NCBI GenBank assembly: GCA_001929475.1
Contig: LXFE01002636.1
Location: 4,243-68,242, forward strand
DNA: 64,000 bases
Direction: 5' to 3'
From: Neolecta irregularis DAH-3
Taxonomy: Eukaryota; Ascomycota; Neolectomycetes; Neolectales; Neolectaceae
In this document: piece by piece, positions 42,301 through 53,756 of the stretch
How the letters are laid out: each line of letters starts with the position of its first letter
Numbering within the stretch: position 1 is the stretch's first letter
Program-made: the position numbers and the translations under genes
The notes under the pieces: generated by a model
Seen by the model: the letters and a program-made list of their open reading frames with translations, nothing else
Database searches by the model: none
What the model was told of the DNA's origin: nothing

Positions 42301-42864
42301 GATTGAGACAAAAGGGCGAGTTGCCTGTGAAATCAGCACTGGCGACGAACTACTTCTCACTGAACTCATTTTCAATGGTGTTTTCAACGATATGACACCT
42401 GAGCAATGCGCAGCATTATTAAGTGTCGTTGTATTTCAAGAAAAAACAGACACAGTACCAAAACTGAAAGACGACCTGGCTGGTCCAGTCCGTATTCTAC
42501 AAGAAACCGCCAGACGTATCGCTAAAGTCTCGCAAGAAAGTAAATTAAACATCATCGAAGAAGAATACGTCAATAGTTTCAAAACGGGGTTAATAGAAGT
42601 TGTTTCCGCCTGGGCCACCGGGTCTACTTTTGCGCAAATATGGTACAATAACCTGGATTTTCACACATATTTACAGATCTTAGTAAAATGACGGATGTTT
42701 ATGAAGGTTCGCTGATTCGTACGTTTCGACGTCTGGAAGAGCTTCTTCGACAAATGTCAGAAGCTGCAAGGGCGATTGGTAACAAAGATCTGGAAAAGAA
42801 GATGCAAGATGCAATTGAAAAGATTCGAAGAGATATCATTTTCAGTGCTAGTCTGTACCTTTGA
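39371..42864 (+). CDS. MTR4: MTR4, nuclear exosome RNA helicase (Ski2-like)
   Basis: ATP-dependent RNA helicase feeding RNA to the nuclear exosome in TRAMP. The basic N-terminus [20 protein letters not shown] leads to an [15 protein letters not shown] region, then [26 protein letters not shown] (motif I), [17 protein letters not shown] (Ia), [32 protein letters not shown] (DEIH box), [20 protein letters not shown] (SAT), [40 protein letters not shown] and [20 protein letters not shown] (motif VI). The arch/KOW region follows ([20 protein letters not shown]) and the C-terminal domain ends [20 protein letters not shown] and [11 protein letters not shown]. Six short introns. The length (about 1,060 residues) fits the family. 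Confidence 0.95.
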
Positions 42865-43025
42865 GTAAACATTGGGATGTCGTTTTAATGGGGAAATTTT
42901 CCGGCTAGAGTAATAGATTACACATACGGGATTCATGTATATTTGCTGCCAGAAGAGTTTAGCGGGTATTTTGTGAATCAGCAGATTGATACCGGCAAAC
43001 ACTCCAAAAACACCGATATCGGCAA

Positions 43026-45378
43026 ATGACGAGAAAACCACACAGGGACAGCAGTCTTGCTACGCCTTCTGGATTTGGCCCGCACGATGGACCGTCTACC
43101 GGTCTGAGATTCGCACCTCAGGGTCTTTCCAATCTTCAATCATCAACATTGGCAATTAGTCCGATAACAAGTCATAGTTCTCGCACCCACCGCCGTCCAG
43201 ACTCTTCCTTCGGTGGATTATCTCATATTGACGTCCATTCTACAACAGACGAGATCCAAAGTACTCATATCGACCGATTGCGAATGTGGCGACACGATGC
43301 CACGATGCAGCACCAATACGAAAGTGCTTCGTTTGTCGGTGAGAATATTCTCGACATGACAGGTTTGGATACACCCCGTCGATGAGTGTCTTATACGCGG
43401 TCAGTACAGGCGATCCCAATGATACATTTTGGCTGGCTCAGATATATTATGCGAGGACCCATTACTCCAGAGCGCATGAACTATTGCAGAAAAACGACTT
43501 GTTGGAAACAAGTGCAGCTTGCCGATACCTTGCGGCACTCTGTCTGGTATATTTATCCAAGAAAGGCATGATCTGGACAGAAATAGGTGAAGCAGTCGAA
43601 ATGGAGGGAGACGCTGGATCTCTTGGGAGAGCAAAACCCGTTTGGTAGGGGGAGTATGTTTCTAAACTGTGTAAAATCCTAACTTTTGAGGGGGCCTGAA
43701 TAAGATTCGGAATCAAGACGGGGGCATTCAAGTATGCTGGTTATGAAGAGCTGGATATTTATTATACAGTTGGAAGCCTCCATGTGTTACCTTCGAGGGC
43801 TTGTGTTTCTCAACCAGAACAACTTTGATAGGGCAAAGGCCTCTTTCAAAGAGGCACTTCTCATCGACGTTAAATGTTACGATGCATTTCAGTTATTGGT
43901 GAATAATAGTCTCCTCACTGCCGAAGAGGGTATAAATACTTTGCTTTCAGTTTTTAATTATTGTAAGAACAAGAGTTTCTCACAAGCTTGGATTTTGGAG
44001 AATTACCTGAAGAAGATGGCGATTTCATAAAGTTGTTATATTCAACCAAACTTAACAAGGTATCATTGTCTATAGTCTCTAGACTAACAACCACAGTACA
44101 AGAGTGCAGAACTATTCCAGTCATCATCTCAAAAGCTTAAGGAGAAATACAAGCTTGAGAAGAATACCGATTTAATGCAAAGTCAAGCAGATCTGCTTTT
44201 CGTTCAATGCAAGTTCCAAGCTTGCTACAAAATCACTCAAAAGTATCTTATCTTTTTCTTGATATTCATAACTTCGATTAGAATCCTGGAGATCGACCAA
44301 TATAAATTCCATGCTCTACCTCTACATTTAGCTTGTATGCACAGCCTCCGCGAAACTAATAAACTCTTTCTTCTTTCTCACGATCTCGCTGATAAATACC
44401 CTCACGAGCCAGCAACGTGGCTCGCGGTGGGTACTTATTATCTGAGTATCTCAAAAGTCGCGGAAGCTCGAAGGTACTTTAGTAAAGCAAGTATGATGGA
44501 TCCACATTTCGGTCCCGCTTGGATTGGGTTTGCCCATTCTTTTGCATTGGAGGGTGAGCATGATCAGGCTATATCGGCTTACTCGACCGCCGCGAGACTA
44601 TTCCAAGGGTTCGTTCTCACTAACCACGCTGATGCCCTGACAACTCGCAGAACACATTTACCGCCATTATTTCTGGGCATGCAACATTTAGCCTTAAATA
44701 ACATGGCTCTTGCAGAAGAATATCTTAATACGTCAATGGGACTATGCAATTCGGATCCTCTTCTATTAAATGAATTGGGCGTGGTTCAGTATCAAAAGCA
44801 AGATTACCAGAAAGCTATATATTACTTCCGAGCAGCTTTACGCGTTGCTCTCGCTACGGGTGACAATTGCAAAGCATGGATCAGAGCGAGAGTCAATTTG
44901 GGCCATTCACTGAGGAGAGCAAAGTATATCTTTTGGAAAGCAAAGACCTAATTATTGGCTATATAAAGAGGCTCTTGCGGAATTTGAGGAAGTGTTAAGG
45001 GTGAATCAGAATGACCACGAAACATTTGCGGCCATCGGTTTGGTATTTTTGCATTTAGGCAAGATTCAAGATGCTATTTTGAATCTTCATGAGGTACTGC
45101 GCAGCTATGAATGTTTCTTAATCTGTCAGGCTGCTAGTTTCAATCCAGGTGACCCAGTGATAATAGATCTACTGCAGCGAGCTCTTGATCGTAATGCTGA
45201 AGGTGGATTTATCGACTCAATACCTGAGCCTCCTGAAGTTATGGATGGATCAAGTATCATTGCAGAAGATATGGATGAATTTGAAGAACGAAGTGGAAGA
45301 AGTATCGAGTGTTTCGATGCTTCTGGGAATGGACTATCGGTTGTTGAAGAAGAGACAATGGCTCTTAGTATGGAATAA
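43026..45378 (+). CDS. APC6: APC/C subunit APC6 (Cdc16/Cut9), TPR protein
   Basis: Scaffold subunit of the anaphase-promoting complex. After a disordered start (MTRKPHRDSSLATPSGFG) comes THIDRLRMWRHDATMQHQYE and SFVGENILDMTGDPNDTFW, then SAACRYLAALCLVKQERH. The TPR array follows: AWTNLAIGYL-type repeats such as EPATWLAVGTYYLSISKVAE, ARRYFSKASMMDPHFGPAWI, GFAHSFALEGEHDQAISAYS, LFLGMQHLALNNMALAEEYL, LNELGVVQYQKQDYQKAIYY and AIGLVFLHLGKIQDAILNLH. The C-terminus is acidic with SIIAEDMDEFEERSGRS. About eight short introns, some not fixed. It lies 28 bp from the 3' end of APC8 on the opposite strand. Confidence 0.88.
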
Positions 45379-45406
45379 AAGATTTGCTGCAATTGTGAAT
45401 ATGCAG

Positions 45407-47391
45407 CTACGATAACTCCAACTTTCGATTTCGCAAGTCGCGAATGAGTGCTTTTGCTTCTTCCAATTCCTGGTCAATCAGCAAATTCCAAAGTACAAAG
45501 AGATACCCAGGAGCCTTTGAGTACCTCCAAAGCATGCATCTCTGCTTCTTTAAAATCGCCTTTAGACAATTCGTACTTTGCCAACCACATTCGAGCCACG
45601 GACACATCTTGCGGGAGACTCTCCTCATCCTCGTCTTGAATACAACACTGCTTGTAGCTTTGGACAGCGGCATCAATATTTCCTTGCAGTTCATATAATC
45701 GGGCCAGCTGTTTCAAGACGCCCCTATCAGATCCTGATCCCAGAGCTCTGCGGTAAGCTTTAATTGATTCATCAGGCCGTTCCAGTTTCTGGTAACAATG
45801 TCCCAGAGCCTGCCACATTCTCTGATCAAATGGCCTTGCGGATAAGTTGAATTCAGAACTAGAACAAGGTACTTGAGAGCTGTGGCACGTTGGAAATAGT
45901 AGAGGGTGTAATATGGCATTTCAAGTATCTCGTAAGCCTGTCCTAAGCCATACCAAGCTCGATAGTCTTTAGCATTCACATCTAAATTTACTCAGCCAAG
46001 AAACAGCACAAGATATGATACCAACTGCCCGCCTATATGCCTCAATTGCAGCGTGTGTATTCTTCATTTCGATATACTCGTGGCCCATTAGCGTCCACGC
46101 AGAGGTATAATGCCGATTAAGCTTTAACGCTCGCTGGAAATACGTCACTGCCTTCTCATGGTCCGAACGCAACGAGTAGTAGTTTCCAATGATACAACAA
46201 GTTTCTGAGCGATATTTGTCTGTAGCAAGAGCGATTTGAGCGAGAAAGGCCAACTTAGGACCTTTTTGCATGACGTAGAGAATGTTGGAAAATATATCCA
46301 TATCATCTAGACGGTACGGATCTTGTTTGGTCAGTGATTCAAAAAGCGATTCGGCTTCCTCGAAGTCTCATTGTCAGCTATGTAGGGATCATTAGAGGAA
46401 CCTCTCGAATTATGTGCTAGCAATGCTTGCTGACTCTGTAGAAACTGACTGTTTGGAAATATAGATACAAGTTCTTCGATATATTCCGACACACTATGTG
46501 CTGGCTGATGCAATTCTTGGTTTGTATATACCATGAAAAACGATGTCATTATATGAGCAGGCAGTGACCGCGATAGTGTTTTGAGCTGGATCTTAACAGA
46601 ATTACGCCCAGTTCCATACTGTTTGAACATCTTTGATACATGTGGCCAGTTCTTGCCATGCTCCCCAATTATAGTGATATGAATTAACGGAATCCATGAG
46701 AATCTTGGTAGCGTCGTTATAACGCTTTTTCTGTATATAGAGCACACCGAGTCTAAATTGTCAGATCTTTCGCCTCGAAGCAACACACACAAGTATAATA
46801 AAAAAGAGTCTCGCTCCTGATCTTGCAGCCATTCTTCAATTTCTGTAATGATCCCGGGAGTCTCGCGATTTACAGGTTGGGCCTCGGTGCCAGGTCCTAT
46901 CTCGGATATCAATTCGAGTCAATTGAATTGTACTTGCCCAGAATCATGTCGCCTGCTTCATCACAATGCTTCTCGCCGGCCTAGAGTGAGCCTCAGTTGC
47001 TGGATATCGCACCATGTATTTCGAATATAGACGAAGGAATGTTGATTTTGAATCTTTGCTTTTTGCAAGACAATGAGCTGCACGATCGTATTCTTTGCAG
47101 TCAAAATATGCTTTTGCTCGAAGATATTTGTAATTCACCCCTCCTGGGCGAAGTAAAGGCGAAGCAGGAGCCGAATATATATGCATCGTATCATCCGGTC
47201 CCCGCGAAGGAGTCGAGGTGAATTGTGCGTTTGCCAGTTCAAGAGGTTCCATTGAATCAAGCGTCTCTGCAGCCCTTGAATATCAAATGGATAAAAGTCC
47301 GGGAATACCATCTGCAGCTGTATACAAGACCTCGATCCGCACAATCTGCCACGGCTTGCAATAAAGCAGCCTGAAGGTGATATTTCTGCAT
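45407..47391 (-). CDS. CDC23: APC/C subunit APC8 (Cdc23), TPR protein
   Basis: TPR subunit of the anaphase-promoting complex that helps bind Cdc20/Cdh1 C-boxes. The start [22 protein letters not shown] is typical of the family. Then come [154 protein letters not shown] and [20 protein letters not shown]. Later repeats read [20 protein letters not shown] and [20 protein letters not shown]. Seven or so short introns. Its stop lies 28 bp beyond the APC6 stop. Confidence 0.92.
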
Positions 47392-47591
47392 CCTAAAACA
47401 ACTTTTAAACCACACACCGACCTCAATTGGGTGGCAAAAGGAGTTAAGCGACCGCCAACCGCAGGATTTAAACGTAAGAGCGCGCCGGAGATAGTGATCG
47501 TCGAGGAAAAAACATGAAATCGTCTGGTGGTTTAAATTCACAGCCCCAAGTTTCCAAACTCTAAATCAGTCGCAATTCGAAATTGCATTCG

Positions 47592-48877
47592 ATGTCTACT
47601 ACAAATATCTCAAAAATCGACAGAAAGAAAGAGCTTGAAGATGTTTTTCCGCTTATTATGGACGAAATTGTTTCTCATCTCGAGTCAATTCAGATGCCCC
47701 GCGAAGGCGTAGAATGGTTGATACAGGTTGACTCTGAGCTTGTTCACCCCTCACCTGTTTAGAGTTTCTTTCAAAATGCACTGGGTGGAAAACTCAACAG
47801 AGGTCTGACAGTGGTCGATACTTATGAAATCCTCAAGGGCAACACTCTTTGTGAGTTAGAATTCTTGCGAGCAGCAATTCTGGGATGGTGCGTCGAGTTG
47901 GTAAAGTTGGTATTTTGGTATTTCTCATGTCCAGTTGCAAGCATTTTTCCTGGTAGAAGACGACATTATGGACGGATCCAAGACTCGACGAGGCCAAACT
48001 TGCTGGTATCTTCAAGTATGAAAGCTGTTTTCTTTCTTGTACAGCTTATATTTCAAGCCTCATGTCGGCATGATCGCAATCAATGACGGGTGTCTTCTTC
48101 AAGCTGTCATCTATTTTCTTCTAAAGAAACATTTTCGCAAAGAGTCCTATTATGTGGATCTTGTTGAACTGTTTAGTGACGTAAGACTATTTTTATTTGA
48201 CATAACATGTTTACAATCTTGGACAGACCTCTTTCCAGACCATGCTTGGTCAATTACTAGACTTGGTTACTGCACCGGAAGACAATGTCAATCTGAGCAA
48301 ATTTTCCCTTGAAAGATATTCTTTTATTGTCATTTACAAGACGGCGTTCTACTCGTTTTACCTACCAGTCGCTCTGGCCATGTATATGTCCAACGTTAGT
48401 GATCCCATAGACTTGAAACAAGCCAAGGATATCCTTATTCCACTCGGAGAATACTTTCAAGTGCAAGTATGAATTATCTCACGATCTCTACTCATGGCAG
48501 GATGACTACCTGGACTGTTTCGGCGATCCTGCCGTCACCGGAAAAATTGGTACTGATATCCAAGATAACAAGTGCAGTTGGGTTGTCAACATTGCTCTGC
48601 AGAAAGCATCCCCAGAGCAACGGCAAATCCTTGATGTGCGTTTCACGCTGGCTTTAATCTGAATATATAGCAAAATTACGGCCGGAAAGACGCTAAATCC
48701 GAGAAAAGGGTCCGTGAAGTGTTTGATGCTCTTAATATTGTCGATGAATATCATCGATATGAAGAAGACACAATCAAGAAAATCCAAGCAATGATCGAGT
48801 GCATTGATGAATCTCGAGGACTCAAAAAGGCAGTCTTTGCTGCATTTGTGAGTAAAATCTACAAAAGAAGTAAATAA
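47592..48877 (+). CDS. ERG20: Farnesyl diphosphate synthase
   Basis: Prenyltransferase making C15 farnesyl diphosphate for sterols, ubiquinone and prenylation. The exons give [60 protein letters not shown], then [20 protein letters not shown] holding the first Asp-rich motif DDIMD with FF four to five residues ahead (the usual C15 chain-length pattern). [20 protein letters not shown] and [15 protein letters not shown] follow. The second motif [20 protein letters not shown] and [20 protein letters not shown] complete the site; the C-terminus reads [20 protein letters not shown] and ends YKRSK. Seven short introns. Confidence 0.95.
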
Positions 48878-48893
48878 AAACAAATGAGCATTA

Positions 48894-48917
48894 ACGCATC
48901 TACGCATCTACGCATCT
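48894..48917 (+). repeat. Three tandem copies of ACGCATCT
   Basis: Three exact 8-bp copies in the 93-bp spacer between the convergent ERG20 and HAM1 genes. A minor microsatellite-like repeat. Confidence 0.8.
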
Positions 48918-48970
48918 AATCTATTTTTTGGTCCAAGGCGTTGGTAAATAATGTGTGAACAAGTACAACT

Positions 48971-49750
48971 TTACGGTTTCAGAAATTCTTTCAATTTGCA
49001 CAGTGCTTTGTAACGATGACTGATCAGGTTTTTGGTCGATTTGTCCATTTCTGCATATCTGTTTTATTACAGGAAGCCAAAAAGACTAGGATCTTACGTT
49101 TCGTCGAAATTTCTTGGTTGGAATACTGCATCCCATCTAACTTCAGATTTTTAAGGAATGGAGATCGTTACCCAAATTTGCCAGAACCCCGAGCCGGCAC
49201 AATAAAACCCTGAGTCTTAATAAACGACTTTAAGAACAAAGAACCTCAGTTAACCCTTCAAATAAAACTACTTCTTCGCCAGGTCCCTTGCAATAAGCAA
49301 AAGTACAAATTGCCTTTGCGCCTTTGTCATCATAGTTGGCCAAAAGGTTGTTTAATCCTTCATGTCCAATATTTTGCATGAACCATTTTCTACACGATGT
49401 TTAATATATATCCGTGATGTGTAAACATACATGTATGGTCCTGGAAGCCCACCCAATGCATCAAATGCAAGACAAGTATCCTCAGTTATGACTGGTCTTC
49501 GCAGCTTATAGATGAGCTCTTATCAAGAATTTATCCAAATACAATCTCGGCAGCTTTGCGACACTTTGCTTTTGCAACATCCCGCGTCGTACCTTGTATT
49601 TCATCCACTTGTACCTATTCAGCCCAATTTATTGTAACAATTACAGTCAAGCGAATGAGATGTGATGGCAAAAGTCGGCCCTAGGATTTCTTGCACTTCC
49701 TGCAGTTTTTTTAGATTTCCTGTGACGAAAACTGGTATTTGATTTGCCAT
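48971..49750 (-). CDS. HAM1: Inosine triphosphate pyrophosphatase (Ham1)
   Basis: House-cleaning enzyme that hydrolyses (d)ITP and XTP to monophosphates. The exons assemble by eye as [20 protein letters not shown] (the FVTGN-x2-K substrate-binding start), [55 protein letters not shown] (the conserved [17 protein letters not shown]), [62 protein letters not shown]-type sequence and [20 protein letters not shown], ending [17 protein letters not shown] is the family's terminal SHR motif. At least five introns, so no exon is long and the gene is easy to overlook. Confidence 0.9.
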
Positions 49751-49880
49751 GGATTATAATACCATGCCTTTGGTGGAGGTAAAACTTTTGTTTGCTAATC
49801 GGAATGTTTTCATCTCGCGCCAAAAGTTGACACCCTGATCTCCCCCTTTTGCCTTCTTTTTGCCTTAATCTATTTGTATA

Positions 49881-51146
49881 ATGGCTACCCTGGCAGTAAT
49901 CTCTCCAAAGGATTCTCGACCTTCTCGTTACCGTTCGCTTCGAAACACTCTTGGAAAAGAATCGCAGGAATATGGAAAGATCCCTCTTGCTCAACCAGAT
50001 CGCGATACACGTCCTTGTCGTCCAAAAGGCTTGGAGATTCACATTCCCGATGAAAAAGAACCGAGTTTCAATCAATTATCACAAAATAGTCCAATATGGA
50101 GTATCAATTCGGCCGAATCAAAACTAAACCCCCGTCGTAGAACACATATGGCCTCTAGAAATGTTCCTATCTACGTTGGGAAAGATAGCATTCACTTTAT
50201 TACGGTGGATTCAAGTACAACTGCACTCGATGTCACCCAGGATCTCATCGCCAAGGCCCAAAAGAAGGATCCTCTCGCCCTATCTTGGAATGATACCATG
50301 CTCATAGAAATGACTCCAGAGTTGGAACTCTTCCGGTACCTCAGGCCATTTGAGCCAGTTGCGGATTTACTAGATGGCTGGGAAAAGGACCACAAAAACT
50401 TTCTTAAGTTGGTAGAAATTGACGAGCTAACGAAATCAAAGTATATGGTAACACAGCATCATTCTTCCGGTTCTGACTACGAAGCCCGCTCCGCTGCGTG
50501 AACCTTGTTTTACTGGAAAAATATGGATATCCGGACGAAGGAAACAATGCATAGCAACCATACAGAACGGGACTTTTATTGTGACCTTTAGTGCGTCAGT
50601 ACCGTTTCATCGCAAGGCTTTTGGTTTGGAAAACAAAAATAAGAAAAGGGAAATCATTTGTGGGTTGTCAGAGTTTGACGTTTATCTTCCGATCGATCCC
50701 AAGAAATCTGCTAAAGTATTCACTTTTGCTTTAAAATCCCAGAGGAAAGCATCTATGTTTCTTGATCGGAGCGATTACATACATTATTTCCGACTTGAGA
50801 AACAATCAGATGCAAATGCTTGGATTCAGAATCTTTTCGAGGCCAAGGTAGTTCTATTTCTACCAAAACGCAGTTGACCTTTATTCAGAGTTGGATCATT
50901 ACATCAGCTGGCCATGAACCAGTATCAACTGAAAGGCGAAAAGAGGTACTAAAGAGAATGTCGTATTTTCATACGCTAACCACGCAGGGCGGCCCGTTTT
51001 TCTCTGCTGAAGAGCTGAAAAGTACTAAGGATCAATTTCCTTTGGTCTCTCTCAAGAAAAACAAAGTTTGTCTCTTTGGCAATGAATTATCAAGTTTATT
51101 ATGCAGTCTACAAAATCTACAAAGAAACCTTTGGATCATGAAATAG
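49881..51146 (+). CDS. RA-PH domain protein, Ras-association plus pleckstrin homology
   Basis: The start MATLAVISPKDSRPSRYRSL leads to a Ser/Arg-rich region. A Ras-association-like ubiquitin fold reads VPIYVGKDSIHFITVDSSTT, ALDVTQDLIAKAQKKDPL, WNDTMLIEMTPELELFRYLR and PFEPVADLLDGWEKDHKNFL. The PH-like half has RRKQCIATIQNGTFIVTF, CGLSEFDVYLPIDPKKSAKV, FTFALKSQRKASMFLDRSDY and DANAWIQNLFEAK. The frame changes between the two at about 50500, so an intron must be there. The C-terminus (MSYFHTLTTQGGPFFSAEEL) is less conserved. The RA-PH order recalls Grb7/MRL-like adaptors; fungal members are probably membrane-linked Ras-signalling adaptors. Function unproven. Confidence 0.78.
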
Positions 51147-51506
51147 TACTATTCAAGGAAGGCGGACTCCTGTCCCAAGCAATTCACCAACACAAGTATC
51201 CGCGCCCAGCGACTGCGAGATCGAATCAAAGCAAGAGGACTGGTCCGCTTCTTGATTTCTCGTAGGGACTGTGGAGAATAAGATTGTTAAAGATCCAACA
51301 GCTACTAATCTATATGTATATTCACACGCAACCACGCGCATAGAAGAACCCCATTGACCCAGATAGACCATCTCCACAGTGAACATAAAGCCCCGATAGT
51401 ACAACTTCACCGACAAAATAGAACCATCCATCCCTGAAACCATAAAACCCCTCCGCATCGCCTATGCAATATCTCTATTTTCTCCCTTAGCTTGTTCAAA
51501 TGAGTG
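51147..51506. other. Convergent intergenic spacer
   Basis: 360 bp between the 3' ends of the RA-PH and NRP1-like genes. It has only an unconserved open frame on the minus strand. Confidence 0.4.
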
Positions 51507-53582
51507 TCATTGTAGTTTATGGACTTGTCCGTGTCCGCTGCCATTCGCCTGGGGAGGAGACCGTCGAGTGCCATTGGATCCATTCGTACTAATTTCGTTC
51601 ATCGACATTCCACGAAAACCGTTGCTTAGGAAATCATTGACTTGACCAAACCCCATTCCGTGATCGCGGCCGTCTTGTTGATTATTCTGCGAATTGCATC
51701 GAAGACAAGCGTTTCGAAGTCGCGAATTTGCAAATCCGCAGCGACAAAGCCATTCGTTGTCGTCATTGCCATTCTCAGCCAAAGACGAGAATGTTGCTCG
51801 ACCATAGTCGCCATTTGAAGGAAAAGCGCCCGAGGCAGTTGCAAAAGACGGTGCAATTGGAGAATAAGTAATGCCGTTACCCGTTGGTCGGCTTCCAATT
51901 GGCGAAATAGCTGAACCATATCCTTGGTTTGCCTGGTGGTGACAACTACTGTGCGGGGCATAAGTCGGTGAGAATGGCGACTGGACACTTTCTCGATGTG
52001 TAATGACAGAAGTGTTTAGTGGTGGCAACATTGGATTTCCTTGGTTTTCCGAGACCATAGCAGCAGTTGCTTTACCAGCACCGCATCGAAGACATGCAAT
52101 ATTTTTGGCAAAGTTGTGATAACCACAGCCATCAGATCCACATTTCCAGTCACCCGCTCGGAAAGGAACAGACCCTCCTGGCGGTGGAGGTCGCATAACA
52201 AGAGAATGAGTTGCAGCCATTGGTGCATTAGACGAATGCATTCCACCGCTAGAATGCGACCCATATCCTACATATACATTGACGTTTTCCGATCCATTGG
52301 CACTCGGTGGAACTGCCGGGAATTGGCATCGAAAACATGCAGTTCGTCGTTGAAAGTTGCTAAAGTGACACGATGGACAGTTCCAATCTCCTGGTCGAGG
52401 ACGATTTTTACTAGGCTAGAAGTAAGAGGCAATATTAGAGTTTGAATCATTTACAGGAAATGGAGTCAAGATCTCAAAAGCACTTGCGCGTTCCAAAACT
52501 CGACTGCTGCTGGGTGATACTTCGATAGCACGTTCGCCAAGTGCCTTTCCATTCATTCCAAGACTTTCCGCAGCCTGTTGTATTAGTAAGAGTTTTATCA
52601 GAAAAGATTCATACCTCCTCATGAGACGAAAAAACTGCAAATCCACTGCCTGTGGGTTTTTGCTGATCTGGAGTTCTAAAAGTCCAAAAAGCAGTAGGTC
52701 GTCCACCATGCTGGGTAAACCAACTTTCAAGCTCTGATTGAGTGGTATCGTGAGGGAGATTGCGCATATGAATGATCTTTGATCTTTCTTCCAAGAAAGC
52801 TCGAACATCTGCTCGACCATCGAGTGGCCGAGAAAAGATGTCTTGATGTTGTTCTGCAGGAACAGATTTCCTGACGATTTGTCGAACAACCTGAGCGAGA
52901 ATCAAGCAGATCTCAGAAGCGCGTCTAGGTAGAGTCTGTATCTGATGATATGTATTATGCTGGGCATTCGGATGTGGATCGACATCTAGAGCGGCACAGA
53001 TGTTGGTCAAGGATGACGGACCAAACACCAGAGCTTCTGGATGGTGAACTTGCCACTTTGTATACTCGGCTCGAAGTTCATATGTCCGTGAATGTTGGAG
53101 ATAGAGCGGAAGGGCAACATGTTTATCTCGAGCCTCTCGAGGGATCTGCACTCTGATGTCCCATGAATCGAGAACTGCAAAACTAAACTCTAATCCCTTA
53201 TCGATAAGATGCTCTTGAACAAAAGAATCAAATCGGTGAATTCCTTCTCGAAAGATTCCAGCGGACCGCACATGTTCCCAAGTGAGTCCAGCCAGGCTTG
53301 CTACAAAGGGTCAGTAGGGGCGGATCAAGGTGTTTTCGCCATACTGCAAGCCTCGGTAACCGGTGTATTTTGTGGGCGGATAAGGATGCTATCGCGATGT
53401 TTCTTCGAATAAATCAGCATGTAAATAGCGACTTGGCATACCTCTGTCAGGGTTTTCGTGTCAAGAACAATCCATGCAAGCTCGATGACCTCCGAGCTAT
53501 CTTTACCAACACACACGTTATGATCGTCGCAGGTACACGAAACATGAAGAACAATAACGGCGTCGAGACTCTCCGGTAGCAT
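51507..53582 (-). CDS. NRP1: NRP1-like RNA-binding protein: degenerate exonuclease, RRM, three RanBP2 zinc fingers
   Basis: The start MLPESLDAVIVLHVSCTCDD opens an ERI1-like 3'-5' exonuclease fold with SSEVIELAWIVLDTKTLTE, ILIRPQNTPVTEAC, HVRSAGIFREGIHRFDSFVQ, FAVLDSWDIRVQIPREARDK and LTNICAALDVDPHPNAQHNT. An RRM follows (SKIIHMRNLPHDTTQSELES, then GSGFAVFSSHEEAAESLGMN). Three RanBP2-type zinc fingers end it: GDWNCPSCHFSNFQRRTACF, RAGDWKCGSDGCGYHNFAKN and NEWLCRCGFANSRLRNACLR. The active-site D-x-E of the family is H-V-S here and the last conserved Asp is not seen, so the nuclease is probably dead. Yeast Nrp1 is a stress-granule RNA-binding protein of unknown function. Introns near 52250-52270, 52410-52450, 52570-52610 and 53300-53440. 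Confidence 0.8.
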
Positions 53583-53756
53583 GGCGGAGTAGGAGTGTGT
53601 TGGTGATATACAGGGGTAGCCGGAAGGAGGGAGGAGGAAGGGACAGCGTGGTGGTGAAAAAAAAAGAGCCAAGCCGATATAAAGCAAGACAGTCACAAAA
53701 CTCTTTACACGTATATACGATACAACGAGAACTATCTAGTTGGATCTGTTCGAGTA

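Noticed and set aside
51153-51458. 101-codon minus-strand frame between the RA-PH and NRP1-like genes
   Set aside because: No conserved motif, in the 3' spacer of two convergent genes.
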